NCBI RefSeq assembly: GCF_008831285.2
Contig: NC_045143.1
Coordinates: 4,411,503-4,475,502 of the forward strand
Length of the DNA stretch: 64,000 nt
Origin: Nymphaea colorata
Taxonomy: Eukaryota > Streptophyta > Magnoliopsida > Nymphaeales > Nymphaeaceae
Direction of reading: 5' to 3'
Part shown: positions 1 through 17,784 of the stretch, in pieces
Position numbering within the stretch: the stretch's first letter is position 1
Layout: the number at the start of each line of letters is the position of its first letter
The notes under the pieces: model-generated
Seen by the model: the letters and a program-made list of their open reading frames with translations, nothing else
Database searches by the model: none
Told to the model about the DNA's origin: nothing
Program-made: the position numbers and the translations under genes

Positions 1-465
1 GTGGTTCCCCCAAAGCCCAAGATATACAGTTCGGTTTCAGATAAAGGTAACAGTGAGGAAATTGATGAGCCTGAACCTTTGCCAGAGCAGGATGAAAAGA
101 AAGAAGAAATCATCCCCCAGTTCAAGATTACTGAGGTCCATGTTGCTGGGCTAAAGACTGAGGTTGAGAAGAAAAAGGGATGGGGATGGGGATGGGGAAC
201 GGGAAAGCAGCAGCAAACTGGTTCACGATGGCTACTTGCGAGTGGGATGGGAAAAGCCAACAAAAATCCTTTTATGAAGTCAAAACCTGTTTCTAAGTCT
301 CTTCCACAGCATCAGACCACAACAGTGAAGCCGGGAGATACCTTATGGAGCATTTCATCTCGTGTTCATGGTACTGGAGCCAAATGGAAAGAGTTGGCAG
401 AATTAAATCCCCACATACGAAATCCAAATGTTATTTTTCCAAACGAGACAATTCGGTTAAGTTGA
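1..465 (+). CDS. C-terminal exon of a LysM-ended PMI1-RELATED-like protein (partial)
   Basis: Open from the window edge to a TGA stop at 463-465, so only the last ~154 residues are visible and the gene begins to the left. A lysin motif occupies about residues 106-154: it begins with a PGDTLWSIS core, continues through GAKWKELAELNPHI and ends NPNVIFPNETIRLS. Before it lie an acidic linker, a short tract of alternating W and G (about residues 61-67), and a basic GSRWLLASGMGK segment. I recall a similar C-terminal layout in plant NT-C2 proteins of the PLASTID MOVEMENT IMPAIRED1-RELATED group, which act in chloroplast or plastid positioning; that assignment is from memory of the family. The LysM call is firm and the parent protein less so. 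No signal peptide can be judged because the N-terminus is missing. LysM is usually associated with glycan binding, but the ligand here is unknown. Confidence 0.72.
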   Translation: MVPPKPKIYSSVSDKGNSEEIDEPEPLPEQDEKKEEIIPQFKITEVHVAGLKTEVEKKKGWGWGWGTGKQQQTGSRWLLASGMGKANKNPFMKSKPVSKSLPQHQTTTVKPGDTLWSISSRVHGTGAKWKELAELNPHIRNPNVIFPNETIRLS

Positions 466-2140
466 AGAACCTAGTTTTTCAGAGAACAGGTCTGATGTAA
501 TTATGGCTTGTTAGATGAATCAGCTTGTGTAAAGTAGCATAAGGGTTTGTGGTAAGGTTCAAAATTTTGGGCTTCTGAAGTTTGCTCCAAACGTGTCATG
601 AAGCATCATCATAATGATGTTTTATTCAGTACATATTTTGTCGTCTCCCGAGGAGTGTAGAGAGACTTGAGGTCTCTGAGGAAAAAAATAATGGTAAATA
701 TACCTCTTGCAGCATCTGCGTTTTTCTTTACCTGTATTCCAGGAAATGTTTGAATTCTTTTTGGAATGTATTTTTTGATAGTCAAATTCCTATAACCAGG
801 ATATATTGGAAATCTGAAATTGCTAGTTCATGTCACGCAGCGTGTGATGCAGAAGCTACAAGAACGTTTTTTATTGTTTCATTCATTTATTTTATTTAGG
901 TGCTTTGCCTAGTTAATATGGGTGCATGGAAAAAAAATATTTAGTTCTCTTGGAAGAAGGAAAAAAGGTTTTCACTGCCAAAACTATTGAAGAAGCCAAT
1001 TGCTGAAGTCACTGATTATGGGAGGACATCTTGTGCATAGTTCTGTTTGTGGTGGAAGAGTGGTCTAGGATAAAGAATGGTCTGAAACCATGTTAGACGT
1101 GATTGCTCCTCCAACCGTTAGCTAATACACATTTTTTGTATCTCAAGCTAAAACATGGTCCAGTTGAATGGTGTCATTATATTAAACTTTTCACTCGTGG
1201 TGTTGTGTTTGTCTATGGCCCAGGTGATATTCAGAAAGGGTCTAGGTTCCTTTTGTCGTAATTCATTATTTCCATGTATCCTTCATCAAATCGTCATCCC
1301 ATTTCTTGTATTTCAGAACCTGATCTGTTGGTCATGGAACCGTCTTAACTCCCATAGCCATTCTAAGTGATGATTGTGAGTTCTGAGATAAACATGGAAC
1401 ACTATTCGAGGCAAATCATTAATATCTTGATGAAATGAAACGTACCTGAATAATTCATCAAGGACGCCCACCCTTTATCTATGTGGAGTGGAATATTAGA
1501 GCTTTGCAGGCGTGTTTGAATTGCACAAAGGGTCTTCTTGTCATGGGATTATGGTCCCATTAGTGAAAGCCTTCCGCGTTTTGTTGACAATTGAGTACAT
1601 TTGTACAAGTCTCAATGTTACCTGGCTTTGTTCACACGCTGTTGTTCCATGTTTGCATTGTCTTTTTGTTCAATAAGCTTTGAGTTCAGGAGTATTGTTA
1701 ACCTTCTGCTTCTCCATGTTCTCATTGTCCTTTTGATAAAAAAGCTTTGCTGTGATTAGGAGTATGGTAACACACTTTTCCTGCTTTGACTGCCGTCGTG
1801 GAAAAAGGTAAGCAGAATGAACCCCATGGAAGCCATAATCTGCAGGTTTCATCAAGGTTGGAAACCTCATGGATGGTAATCTGGTTTTTTCCTTTTTTCC
1901 TTTTGCGTTTCTCTCCTCATTCATTACTTGGCCTATGCCCTTTGAATTCCTTGTTTCTCAAGGTGTTCCTGTTACGCTCTTTATTCACAGGCAGATGACT
2001 TTCAGATCTTGTAACCGTAAAACTGTGAAAAGAATGTCCTTGACACACTAGAACACTGCAAATAATATTGTAGTATGTTACGTTGCATTACTTTTATAAA
2101 GCCAACTTACTCAGATTGTCAATAATCAGCAAGGGACAAG
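466..2140. other. 3' UTR and intergenic DNA
   Basis: AT-rich, with short broken frames only. The first few hundred bases are probably the 3' UTR of the LysM gene. I see no coding homology, RNA gene or clear repeat. Confidence 0.5.
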
Positions 2141-2770
2141 GTGGATATTCTTACGGTTCTGAGATGGATATTCCTTCAGAATCGTAATCTGGTCTACACG
2201 AATATGAGGAATAAGACTGCCTTCTCAGACACAGTTCATAGAACCAACAGCTCGAGAATTTTGGGAATTGTGGAGAATTATCTAAAGGTTTATTCGGGAA
2301 GTCAAGTTCTTAATCTGAACGTTAGATGGAGATTGAGAAATTGTTGGCTATCTTCCCCTAGAGGATGCGTCAAAATAAGCATCTGTAGTATTTACTCAAT
2401 TTAAAAAGAAAAAGGAATTTACAATAAGAAACTATGAAGCTATATTTTTGAGAGTAGGATGGGTCACTGTGGGGAGGAGATAAGAAGTGGTGTTCATGGG
2501 AGGAAATTTTGGGAAATTGTGATCCCAGTTGGAAGGTTTTAACTGAAGCCTCTAGCCTTGATCTAGTGATTAATGTATATACATCTCTAGATGGTTCACC
2601 CAATAGCAAAGGTGCTCGGCCAAACCTGCTACAGATTTTGTAAAAGCTTTCGACGATTATCTGTGAACTTTGTGAACGGATAGCTAACTTCTTAGCTAGT
2701 AATGCGCCAATTGCTTGAGACTTATTGGTGGAAAGATCCTCTGGATTGGAGGCTTTAGTAATTTTTTTGT
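2141..2770 (+). mobile_element. Possible LINE tail: degenerate RNase H-like remnant
   Basis: A plus-strand frame beginning near 2141 reads VLRWIFLQNRNLVY, later SSPRGCVKISI. This resembles the linker of plant non-LTR retrotransposons, where a W-x-PP-x-G-W-V-K-I-N-x-D-G segment leads into RNase H. After an interruption, 2570-2710 reads SLDGSPNSKGARPNL and then ERIANFLASNAPIA before a stop, like the end of plant LINE RNase H. Stops and a disordered middle show it is dead. The match is from remembered consensus only, so it is tentative. Confidence 0.35.
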
Positions 2771-4062
2771 ATCTGTTATATCTATTTTTCATTTTCATCA
2801 ATAAAAACAGGTAGGATTCCAGCCAAGCCCAGCTGGTCAATGGATAAATAAATGATGAGATGGGTTGTACTAGAGGTACTTAAAATGCAGCTGGTTCTCA
2901 TTGAGCAGCTATCTCAAATAGCGTGTTTATTCTGTGCAAAATTCTGACAACCTTCTTGACCAGCTTGTTTCCGGTGAAGATGATGTATATTGTAAAATTT
3001 CACCAAAAGGCTGATAATTTTTTGTCAGATCTAGATTGACGGATCTAAGTATGATGGGAGATTTGTGAGGCGTGTCTTTCACATGTTAAGATGATGGACG
3101 AGAAAAAAAACTAGTGGCATCAACAGGCCCAACAGGAAAAAGAAGTGTAGCATGTGATTCTTAAATTTGTAGTTGAAATGGTCATAGAAGTTGTAATGTT
3201 CCGTTATGAGCATGTTCGGCCAACAGCCGCATCTAAAGTGATTCTTGCCCTGATTTATGTAAAAAAATATAAAACTATAAAGAGAACGTTGGGTGAGCGA
3301 GAGCCGTCAGAAGAAGGGCCACCTTCCTGTTTCCCTCTTACTAAAGCTGTTTCGTCAACGAAGCTCTGTTTGAATGGATATTAGCTATTTGGTGAATCTT
3401 GAATCCTTGATAGTGAATGGGTTCTATTTTCAAAAAGATAATTATTTTTCTCTCCTTCCTCGTTTAGTCGTCAAACATCTAAAAAATTTTTGTAAACTAT
3501 TTCTAACGCATCCAACACACCTCATTTTAAGATTTTCTGAAATTCCCTCTCTTCCACCTTTTGTCAAGAAAATCTCCAAGCCAGGAGTGCGATCAAACAC
3601 TACATAAGAAAGATTTCATCCTCACCTGTCAAAGCTGATTTTTCTTTTTCAAAACAAGCCAAAGCGATGAAAAGAGAAACCAACAAAATAAGCCTTTTCG
3701 CCGGAAAAGTTTACCATTTTCGCGAGTTACTGGTTATCGTTATTTTTCTCTTCGGAAAATCGCACGTACGCACCCACGCTTGGCCTGGACAACAGCAGCG
3801 CCAACCCTCCAACGCCCACCGTCCTCTCTGAGATTGGACACTTCGACGTCTAGGATCGTTTTTTTTTTTAGGGAGAGAAAAGGAAAGGCGATGTGTGAGG
3901 TACGCAACCTGCAGGCTGTGTGGCGGTCCGATCGAACGAGTCGGTGGACTGGTTTCCCGGCGGCGGCGGTACCGAGGCTTCTCTTTTGCTCGTTGCTTTG
4001 CGGTGGGCCTGCGCATCAGAATTTCCGGAATTGCAGGTGCCCGCCAGAAATTGGCCTGCAGC
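2771..4062. other. Intergenic DNA, promoter and 5' UTR of the SINA-like gene
   Basis: No gene is visible from about 2800 to 3700. GC content rises sharply after about 3760, consistent with the promoter and 5' leader of the E3 ligase gene. An in-frame upstream ATG at 3895 would add a cysteine- and arginine-rich extension that looks like translated leader. Confidence 0.5.
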
Positions 4063-6647
4063 ATGGCGAAGTTCTCGGTAGGCGACGAGGAGGAAGCAGG
4101 CCCCAGCACGAACGACGGCGTTGATGATATTCCCGATAGGAAACGTCGAAGGACCGGGGAAACATCTGCTGATGGTGAGGAATGCGGCGACGTTAAGGAT
4201 GCTGGTGGTGGAGATGCCGATAAAATTGCAGAACGTGGTGAAGGAAGGGGGGCCAATAGGCTCATCTCCGTCGCCATAGACCCTGACCTTCTCGATTGCC
4301 CCATTTGTATGGAGCCGTTGGCTCCACCCATTTACCAGGTGAGCAGTCTTCTTCTTCTTGTGGTTGTCTAAGCGCCCTTGTTTCTTCCGTTGGTGTGTTG
4401 CCTCTCTCAGTGCAGTGGCAACTCTTTCTGGAATTCAATTAAAGTATTTGTGGTCTTTAATTGATGCTAGTTAAGCTTTTACGTTTGAAGAATAAGGAAA
4501 AAATGGTACTTCGGACTTGGTTTTTATATAACCTGAACGGGAGTTTTTTTCTGCCTGGAATCGCTTATGCACTTCACAGGAATTTGGTCTCAGGTGACCG
4601 TAGTCATAATTATGTTGGGGTTGTGGCAGAGCTTGTTTTTGTGGTAGTTGCTGGCAAATTTTCTCAAAGAGACAAATTACTAGTGAACGTCCAGTTGGTA
4701 CATGGACAACAGAGAAGGTTCTGGTTTTTTGTTCCAGAGAAGCTTCTGATTATTTGTTCCAGATCACTTGAGATTACTTACCTGCTGTTTCTTTATCTCA
4801 TATGAAAATTTTTTAATTTGTTATTGGTATTTGTATAAAAATATGAGAAAATGTTTCTGTTTCCAGATGTATTTTGTGCTTGTCATGCATTGGTTGTTCG
4901 AACTAGTACAGTCAGCAAGAAACATAGACTTTAAGGACGATACGTTTGTTATGCTATGTGCTTTGTTTTAAAATTGATCCTTCAGCCTGAAATTTATGGT
5001 GAATTGCACATTATCTCTCAACGATCACCAATTTGAAATGGTACTTGGCATGTGAAGAACATTGGCTTATCACTTATGCACACAAACAGATGCAGATGAC
5101 ATGTACACCTCCATAGCACAAAGAGATCTGTTTGAAGCCACTTCTTCCGAAAACTGAAGTGCACTGTCAGATCATAAAGCCTCTAAAGATTATACATACT
5201 CCATTTGATGAACCTACTGCCTTGAGTTAGGACAAGCCCATCAAAGCCTAGCAGGTCGCCAGAACATAATTTGTGTGCTCTCTTGATCTGATTATCACGT
5301 CCAGGTAAGTCATAAGGGAATTTTCCAGCATTACTTCCATATTTTCCGAGTTTTACAAATTGGCAATATCCTTGCTTTAGTATTACACTGGGTAATATGT
5401 GATATTCCAAGCACCAGTATGTGTAAACACTGAAAGTAATAAGATGCTGGACGGCAACGGTTTCCTTAGAAGTATCTGAATAATCTGGTATTTCTGTCTG
5501 AAGAGCATTTGTATGCCACCTTAGGGGATGGCTCTGTTATATGATCAGTTGATCATTTTTGTGGTCTGAAGACAAGATTTGAATACGTATAGACAAAATA
5601 ACTTGCATTCAAGATCTATAAGCTTGAACGTGAAGTATTTATAAGATCTTTTAAGATATTTTGAATGAGGAAAATCCTTAGGGTATCAAGATCATGCAAG
5701 GAGGTTATGCTTTAGTGATGGAGCCAGAAATTTCTGGGTAAGGGTCAGTAATAGTTTAAATTTCAAACTTTAACAGACACTTATAAAAATTAAGGAGGTA
5801 GCCCTGTATAAATAAGACAATTTCTGTGGCTGGTGTAAGCAATGGTCCACTCAGCCCACACCTGACTCTGCTACTGTTTTGTCTCAATGGCACATTGCCT
5901 GTCAACATGCAGTGACTGCTTTCAATACAGTCCTTTTTCCATCTACTCTTAAATTCTTCTTGCTTAGCTAGATCTGCTGTGCAGTGTTGGAATGGGCATA
6001 TCACCTGCTCCTCGTGCTGCTTGAAGCTCAAGAAGAAATGTCACACTTGCTTTGAGGTTATCGGTCTCCACCGCTGTCTCGCCATGGAGAAAGTTGTTGA
6101 ATCAATTAAAATTAATTGTTGCTATGCACGCTTTGGATGTTTGAAGTCCATAAGTTATGCAGATAAAACAAAGCACGAGGATTCATGTATTTATGCACCC
6201 TACGTTTGCCCTATTTGGAACTGCACTTTTTGTGGTACCTCTGAACAGATCTGTTTTCATTTCATGAGTGTTCACTCAGTTTCTACAAGATGTTTCAGAT
6301 ACAACCACAGTTTCACTTTCACAATGGATAAAACGGAGGAGTGCCTTGTCCTTCATGGGGACGATGGACTCCTCTTTCTTGTCAATAACAGAATAGATCT
6401 CTTGGGAAATGCTGTGGCAGTGGCCTTAATCAGTCCAAGCTGCCCAAGACGTGATTTTGCATATGACTTGATTGTTCGGTGCAGAGAGAGAAGCCTTAGG
6501 CTACAGTCGTTTACAAGGAGAGTAAAACAAGCACCGGATCTTCCATCCCAGGATTTTCTCCTTATCCCTCATGATGCTTATTTGTGCGATGGACAACTCA
6601 AGTTGGAGATTTGTATATATAGTATACCAAAGGAGCCCAGTGAGTGA
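4063..6647 (+). CDS. SINA-like E3 ubiquitin-protein ligase, two exons, 312 aa
   Basis: Exons are 4063-4338 and 5985-6647, joined in phase 0 by a GT-AG intron of 1.65 kb. The N-terminus is acidic with a basic RKRRR cluster (residues 26-30), a possible nuclear signal. The C3HC4 RING starts with C79-x2-C82 at the end of exon 1 and finishes in exon 2 with C93-x3-H97-x2-C100-x2-C103 and C111-x2-C114, so the intron cuts through the RING. A SIAH-type zinc finger follows (about 130-185), ending HFMSVH, then the C-terminal substrate-binding SINA domain. Family members transfer ubiquitin from an E2 to bound substrates; the substrate here cannot be told. Length fits plant SINA-like 7/10 proteins (about 300 aa). 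Start 4063 was chosen because the upstream in-frame ATG at 3895 lies in GC-rich leader. The frame is intact. Confidence 0.92.
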
Positions 6648-8149
6648 TGCAAAATTGCAAATCGAAGACAGCACCCTGGTTTTCTGTTATGTTTGAGGTT
6701 TCATCTTCGATCTATGGTTGGGGTTCTTTCCATTCTGTAAGATATGTTGTAACTAGTTGTCTGTACATGTCGTATGGTGAAAGTGACTACCGACTCTTTT
6801 TCTGCCGTTTAGATAAAATTACGTTTTATCCTTAAGATGTCAGTTGTACTGGGAGTGGATATCCTTTTGGTGTTTGTGTATGTTCTGCCATCAGAAAATC
6901 GAGGGCCTTGGACTGCAGTGCGTTTATGGGAAGCATGAGCCATGAAGCAGCTGGACAACCTTAATTCTTTTCTTTCATTGCCCATTTGCCTATTGAACTT
7001 CTTCTTGTACAAAATTTTCATCTCCAGTTATGATGACGTTCGGTGATGTAAATCAGATGAACTAGTCGTTGCTCCATTTTCCGCCCTACTGATTATCACC
7101 GTGTAAATGGGTCATCTATGTTTTCGAACTCGAGGGGTCTCTTTTTGATTATTGACTTGGAGTAGCCTGATGGATACTTGGTGGATGCTCTCAATTTTCT
7201 TGCATAATTTACATTCTGTTCTACTAATCTTTTGTATACTTCACTATCTTGAGTGATGTTTCAGACGATCTAGGTCTCTGTTTTGCTTTTTTTCTCAACT
7301 AGTTTTTTCTGTCTTTATCACGAATCTGGACTTTTATCATTCACAAGTGAAGCATGTGATTTTGCAAGTGCAGAAAGCCACATAGCATTAATTTTCGGCA
7401 AAAGTGTGATCCTTTGGCCAATATTCAGGCGGAATCCGTGATCTCTCAGTGGTTTCTGGACATGTCACGATTGTTTTCAAGCTTATTGCAGTTCCGGACC
7501 ATAGATGCTTTCGGGACTTGATTGTCCAATCAAGAATAGTGCAACAACCGATACTCAAGTCATCAATCCAATGGTTTTCAAGTGTGCTGAGGGAAGGGGA
7601 AGAAAGCAACTCAATAATAGAATAAATTGCAAACTGATTTGTTTTTAGTTGTGGGTTTGCCATGAAACGAGGCTTCTGATCTTTTCTGTTCAGAACAAAA
7701 AGCCACCAATTTAATTTGTAGGTTGAAGTGAAATATGGCTATAGGAGCTGGATGCAACTCGATCTGTAGAAAGTGTTTCCCTGTTCACGTTTCGTTTTTC
7801 TCTTTTCCTTTGTCCTGAATGGCCAATTTTGAGGTTCGGTGAACCTCAGAACTTCATTTCGTATGGCAACGTGTATCGGGCTTCGTCTTTTAAAAAACAA
7901 AGCTCTCGACGAACCTGTAAGCTGAAAATGAACAAATAACTTTTCACCTGTTTGTACTTGTTAACTCAAACGGGGAGGTGACAAAAGCAAGCTCAGTAGT
8001 CTTCCGTCGCAAATGCTGAAAGTCTGAGAGGTCGGCCTGGTAGGGACCGACTCTTCTTCCTGAATCTTTTTCCGCAAGAAAATAAGAGTTGTTGGACATT
8101 TTTTTCATGTTGTCAAAAATGCCTCCTTGCAGAAGTGAATATTGGTTTT
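6648..8149. other. 3' UTR and intergenic DNA
   Basis: The first ~400 bases are likely the 3' UTR of the SINA-like gene. The rest shows no coding homology, RNA gene or clear repeat by eye. Confidence 0.45.
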
Positions 8150-9210
8150 ATCCTTCACCTCTTTAGGACTGCGGCCCTTTTTCTTCCAAGACCTTTGTGG
8201 CGTTCTTTCTTGAAGGCTGAGAGTCGGCAGCTTCCGTTTCCACTTCAACTTTCTCCAAGTCATTCAAAACATTGAATCTAACTTGACTTTCAGCATTCGT
8301 CCTGGCAGCAGCCTGCCTCCTCTTAGGCGTTTTGACGAGAGGCCAGGCATTGGTCTCTTCAAAACGCTGCCATTTTCACAAGCCTTTACAGCTTCGCAGG
8401 GCCCGTCACAATGAGCCGTAGATCCTCATCGTCTACAAAACTTGACTTTTGTCTCGTATTGAATGCTCTGTGCAGGGACCTTACCTCCTTCGACTTCTAG
8501 TTCAGTTTCCGACACAGGCTGAAGTCCAAGAGCAGCGTCGATCTTTCATCTGCCTCCACGAAAGTTGCTAATCGATGATATGAGAATTGGCGTTGGAAGC
8601 CCTCGGCCTCCACATTTCCGCAGGCAAATCGGAAAGTCTGATCCAGATTCCGACTTTGGTTGGTGCTTTCGATTTCATTGGCATAACGGGGTACCATTTT
8701 TCTGTGATCAAGAGCCTACCTCTGGTATGCCATCGTTCAGGCGACGTGATCCGCTTGACGTCATCCTCTGAGGTTGTCCGGATCAAGAACAACCCCCTGC
8801 CTAATCTAACATCTGGACCTGGACGATGGTTCCTTAAGGACATGAAAACATAAGAGCAGCCCAATCGTCCTTTTCCCAGTGCCACCCGCCAGAGTTGCTG
8901 TGGTGCTGAACTTGAAAGGTTTGCACATTATTTAGTAGGAAAATCTTGGCACTCTTCCCGTTTACTTCTTTCTGCTCCAGTGGAGGGATTTCCTCCTCTT
9001 TTAATCCCGTTTCTCCCATCCATAATAGAGACCCAAGTCCGGATCTCTCCAGCAGGGAATCCTGCGCTCCTGTGTTCAGGCCATCGTCCGCCAGTTCCAG
9101 CATCATCTCCTCCCTCCGGCCCTCACTCCCACTTCCTTCTCGCCACCCACCACGCTTCCTTGGGGGCCGCTGGCACCCCAGTGGCCGCTCCCCTTGACGC
9201 CATTGCAAAA
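8150..9210 (-). mobile_element. LINE remnant, ORF1 with DUF4283-like domain, decayed
   Basis: Read leftward, 8885-8568 gives RLGRGLFLIRTTSEDDVKRI, then ITEKWYPVMPMKSKAP and GIWIRLSDLPAEMW. This is the DUF4283 pattern of plant LINE ORF1 (and related gag) proteins, in which a phrase like WVRLPELP follows a K/R-W-x-P segment. The upstream charged region 9208-8834 is in another frame, and the continuation near 8560-8500 (ATFVEADERSTLLLDFS) is in a third, so there are at least two frameshifts. Further left, 8400-8300 resembles a worn CCHC-knuckle region. No reverse transcriptase domain is visible here, and I cannot define the element ends. It is an inert fragment. Confidence 0.6.
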
Positions 9211-10696
9211 GTCCTCTTCTAAAACCCTAGGGAAGCTTCTCACTCGGCAAAACTCTAGCTTCTCTCTATCCCATGATCCCATCTAATTGTATTGTTGGCA
9301 TTTCGATCAAGTGTTCCTTATGTTGACACGTTAAGCTATTCAAATTCACTTGTATTGAGAATTCTCAACACAGTTTAGCTACAATGACAAAACCAGTACG
9401 TCAAATTTAACAAGCTTCCATGCAAACTCGAAGTTTGCCACATATTAAACCAGCCTCCCCGGATCCTTCTTATGCAAGACGATACGTCAAAAACAGATAA
9501 GCTATGTTAATGATTATACAATTAATCAGATAGGTTATGTTAATGATTATATAATGATTATATAATAAATCCTGTAACTAGGATTTATATCCATTATCAG
9601 ATTTTCCGAAGAGACGCATTGTTGTATGCAGGAAAAATGGGGACTGCCCAGCAGATTTGAGGATTATCGCCACAGCTCATCATGCACGCCGGCCGCAGTC
9701 AAGGACCATGTTATACCAACCCACTCTGGTTGCGTGTGCAGCGGTAGCCGTCTGATTGGTGATTCCGAATAGGCCTTGTATCCACTTAAACGTGACAATA
9801 ATGGGTGTCGAATCTTACGATCCTTTCTTCGGTTTGAAGGAATTAAATTGCGCGTCCAAGACATTGATGCCTAACGTCAGCAACATTAACACAATAAACC
9901 CACTACACCCACAACTAATAAAATTGAAAAATGAATCAAAAGGAATCCATCCCGAATATCAAGTCCATCACAACCGCGAATTCTGCAAAGGTGCAAACTG
10001 AAGCTGAACAAGGACAAATCTTGGAAAATTTAGAGAAGGCGGTCCAACTTTACAGGTGAGATACAGTGTGTTCTTTGTTCTCACAATTCGCATGCAATAT
10101 CTTCCGCAAGATCTTAGGCACAAGTATAATAATTCAATCCATACGTCAACGCTTTTGTAGATCCAAAAGCACAAGTCTAGGATGCCTTGTGTGCTTCTGT
10201 TGCCTGTTTCGTGTGTGCATGTTCTCGTGCATGTTTGCATACGTGCGTGTAGATCACAAAGCATCCAGCTAAAGAATAGTCCAAAGAGGCAGGTGCAGGA
10301 AGTAATGAGCTTCCTCATTTCTGGTCGGCGTGCAAAAACAAGATTGAGATCCTGTGCAACAAAAAGACTCACAACCAGTCTACCGATTTGAGTAAGCAGC
10401 AAAGAAATCTGGCCTCCAATCCATTAGAAGCCGGCAGACCAACAAACTCTCGTAAGCCCGCCTCTCGTGCTTCAAGGGAACCCCTGTTATTGCTGCTATC
10501 TTTTAAAAATACACGACAATGAAACAACAAAGCCTTTCCAAAGTGTTTCTGATGGCAACAGCAACCACGTAACACTGTCAGCAGAGCATGACCCCAAAAC
10601 AAAAGAATGATCTCCACTTAGCAAAACTCTCCTTTTCTAAGACAAATCTGCAGAAAGGCAGTAGAAAATGAGCACTGCAGAGTACAAGAGATACGA
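9211..10696. other. Intergenic DNA and PP2A 3' UTR
   Basis: About 9490-9590 is an AT-rich patch with repeated short motifs such as gttaatgattat. The last few hundred bases before 10697 should include the 3' UTR of the leftward PP2A gene. No gene was recognised. Confidence 0.45.
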
Positions 10697-16876
<6,180 letters not shown>

Positions 16877-17330
16877 CTTTTTACGGGCCAATCGCTCCGC
16901 CGCCGACTGTCGTTCCCGAAGAGAAACGTCTTCAGAGGGAGAGACAAAAACAAAAAGCAAACGGATTTCTCCTAGGAACCGAATCTGAGGCAAACGGATC
17001 GAGTCAAGTACGCTCTTCTCCTTCCGACGCAGCTGCTGCTTCTTCCTCTTTCCTCTTCTTCTATTCCGCCCGTTTCGTCGCCTGATATTTCTTCAGCGGC
17101 TAGGGCTTCGGGCCATCACCCGTGAAGACGGAACCGGAGGAGCGATCGCAAGGGCTCTGGATCTGAATCGGAGAAGGAGAACAACCGTACCTTTTGGAAG
17201 TTGCGCGTCTCTTCCTTCTTCTCTTGCTCGGCCTCCCTATTAGGATCTTCTTCTAGCTAGAGAGTCTCGCTCTCTCTCTCCTCCTCTGGAAGAGAGAAGG
17301 GGGAACGAGGGTTGCCCTTTTCGGCCGGCG
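16877..17330 (-). promoter_or_regulatory. 5' UTR and promoter region of the PP2A gene
   Basis: A GC-richer, pyrimidine-rich (on the coding strand: GA-rich) block upstream of the PP2A start codon, with a CT-rich stretch near 17265-17285. The GC content falls abruptly beyond about 17350. No clear TATA box could be fixed, so the transcription start is uncertain. Confidence 0.45.
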
Positions 17331-17710
17331 TTGGGAGGAGTCGCTGGTCACCAACAGGCTTTCTTTCCCTTGCTTTTTTTTTTTTTCTAAATTATCATTT
17401 TCTTTTCTTCCCTTTTTCTGTTTCTCATTTTTTGACGAAGAGGAGCTGCGAGATAGGGGGAGAAGGAGAGGAGACCACTAGCTCTTTAAAAAAAAAAAAA
17501 CAAAAACAAAAACAAAAAGAGAATGCTGCTGACCTTAATTTCCATTATTTAACGTGGCCTTCTGCTTAGGACCCCAAACTTTTGCCATAATCTCAAAGAG
17601 GTGCATGATTACTTTCTTTTACAACTGAATGATTTTTTTTTCTTCAACTGTTATTAATTGTTTGGTTTTCTTGCTGACGTGGCATGAGAACTATGTCCCC
17701 TTTGAAGAGG

Positions 17711-17784
17711 AGTTGAATTATAGTTTTTAAATTTTGATTAGGGCTGAAGTTGAATTATAGTTTCTAAATTTTGATTAGGGCTGA
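17711..17784. repeat. 37-bp tandem duplication
   Basis: Two adjacent copies, 17711-17747 and 17748-17784, each starting agttgaattatagttt. They differ at one position (t/c). Confidence 0.9.

Noticed and set aside
2370-2840. 156-codon minus-strand frame
   Set aside because: No domain, and the plus strand over the same bases shows RNase H-like phrases; treated as a shadow.
3711-4331. 206-codon open frame on the minus strand
   Set aside because: It is antisense to the 5' end of the SINA-like gene, where GC-rich coding DNA opens several frames; no domain is visible.
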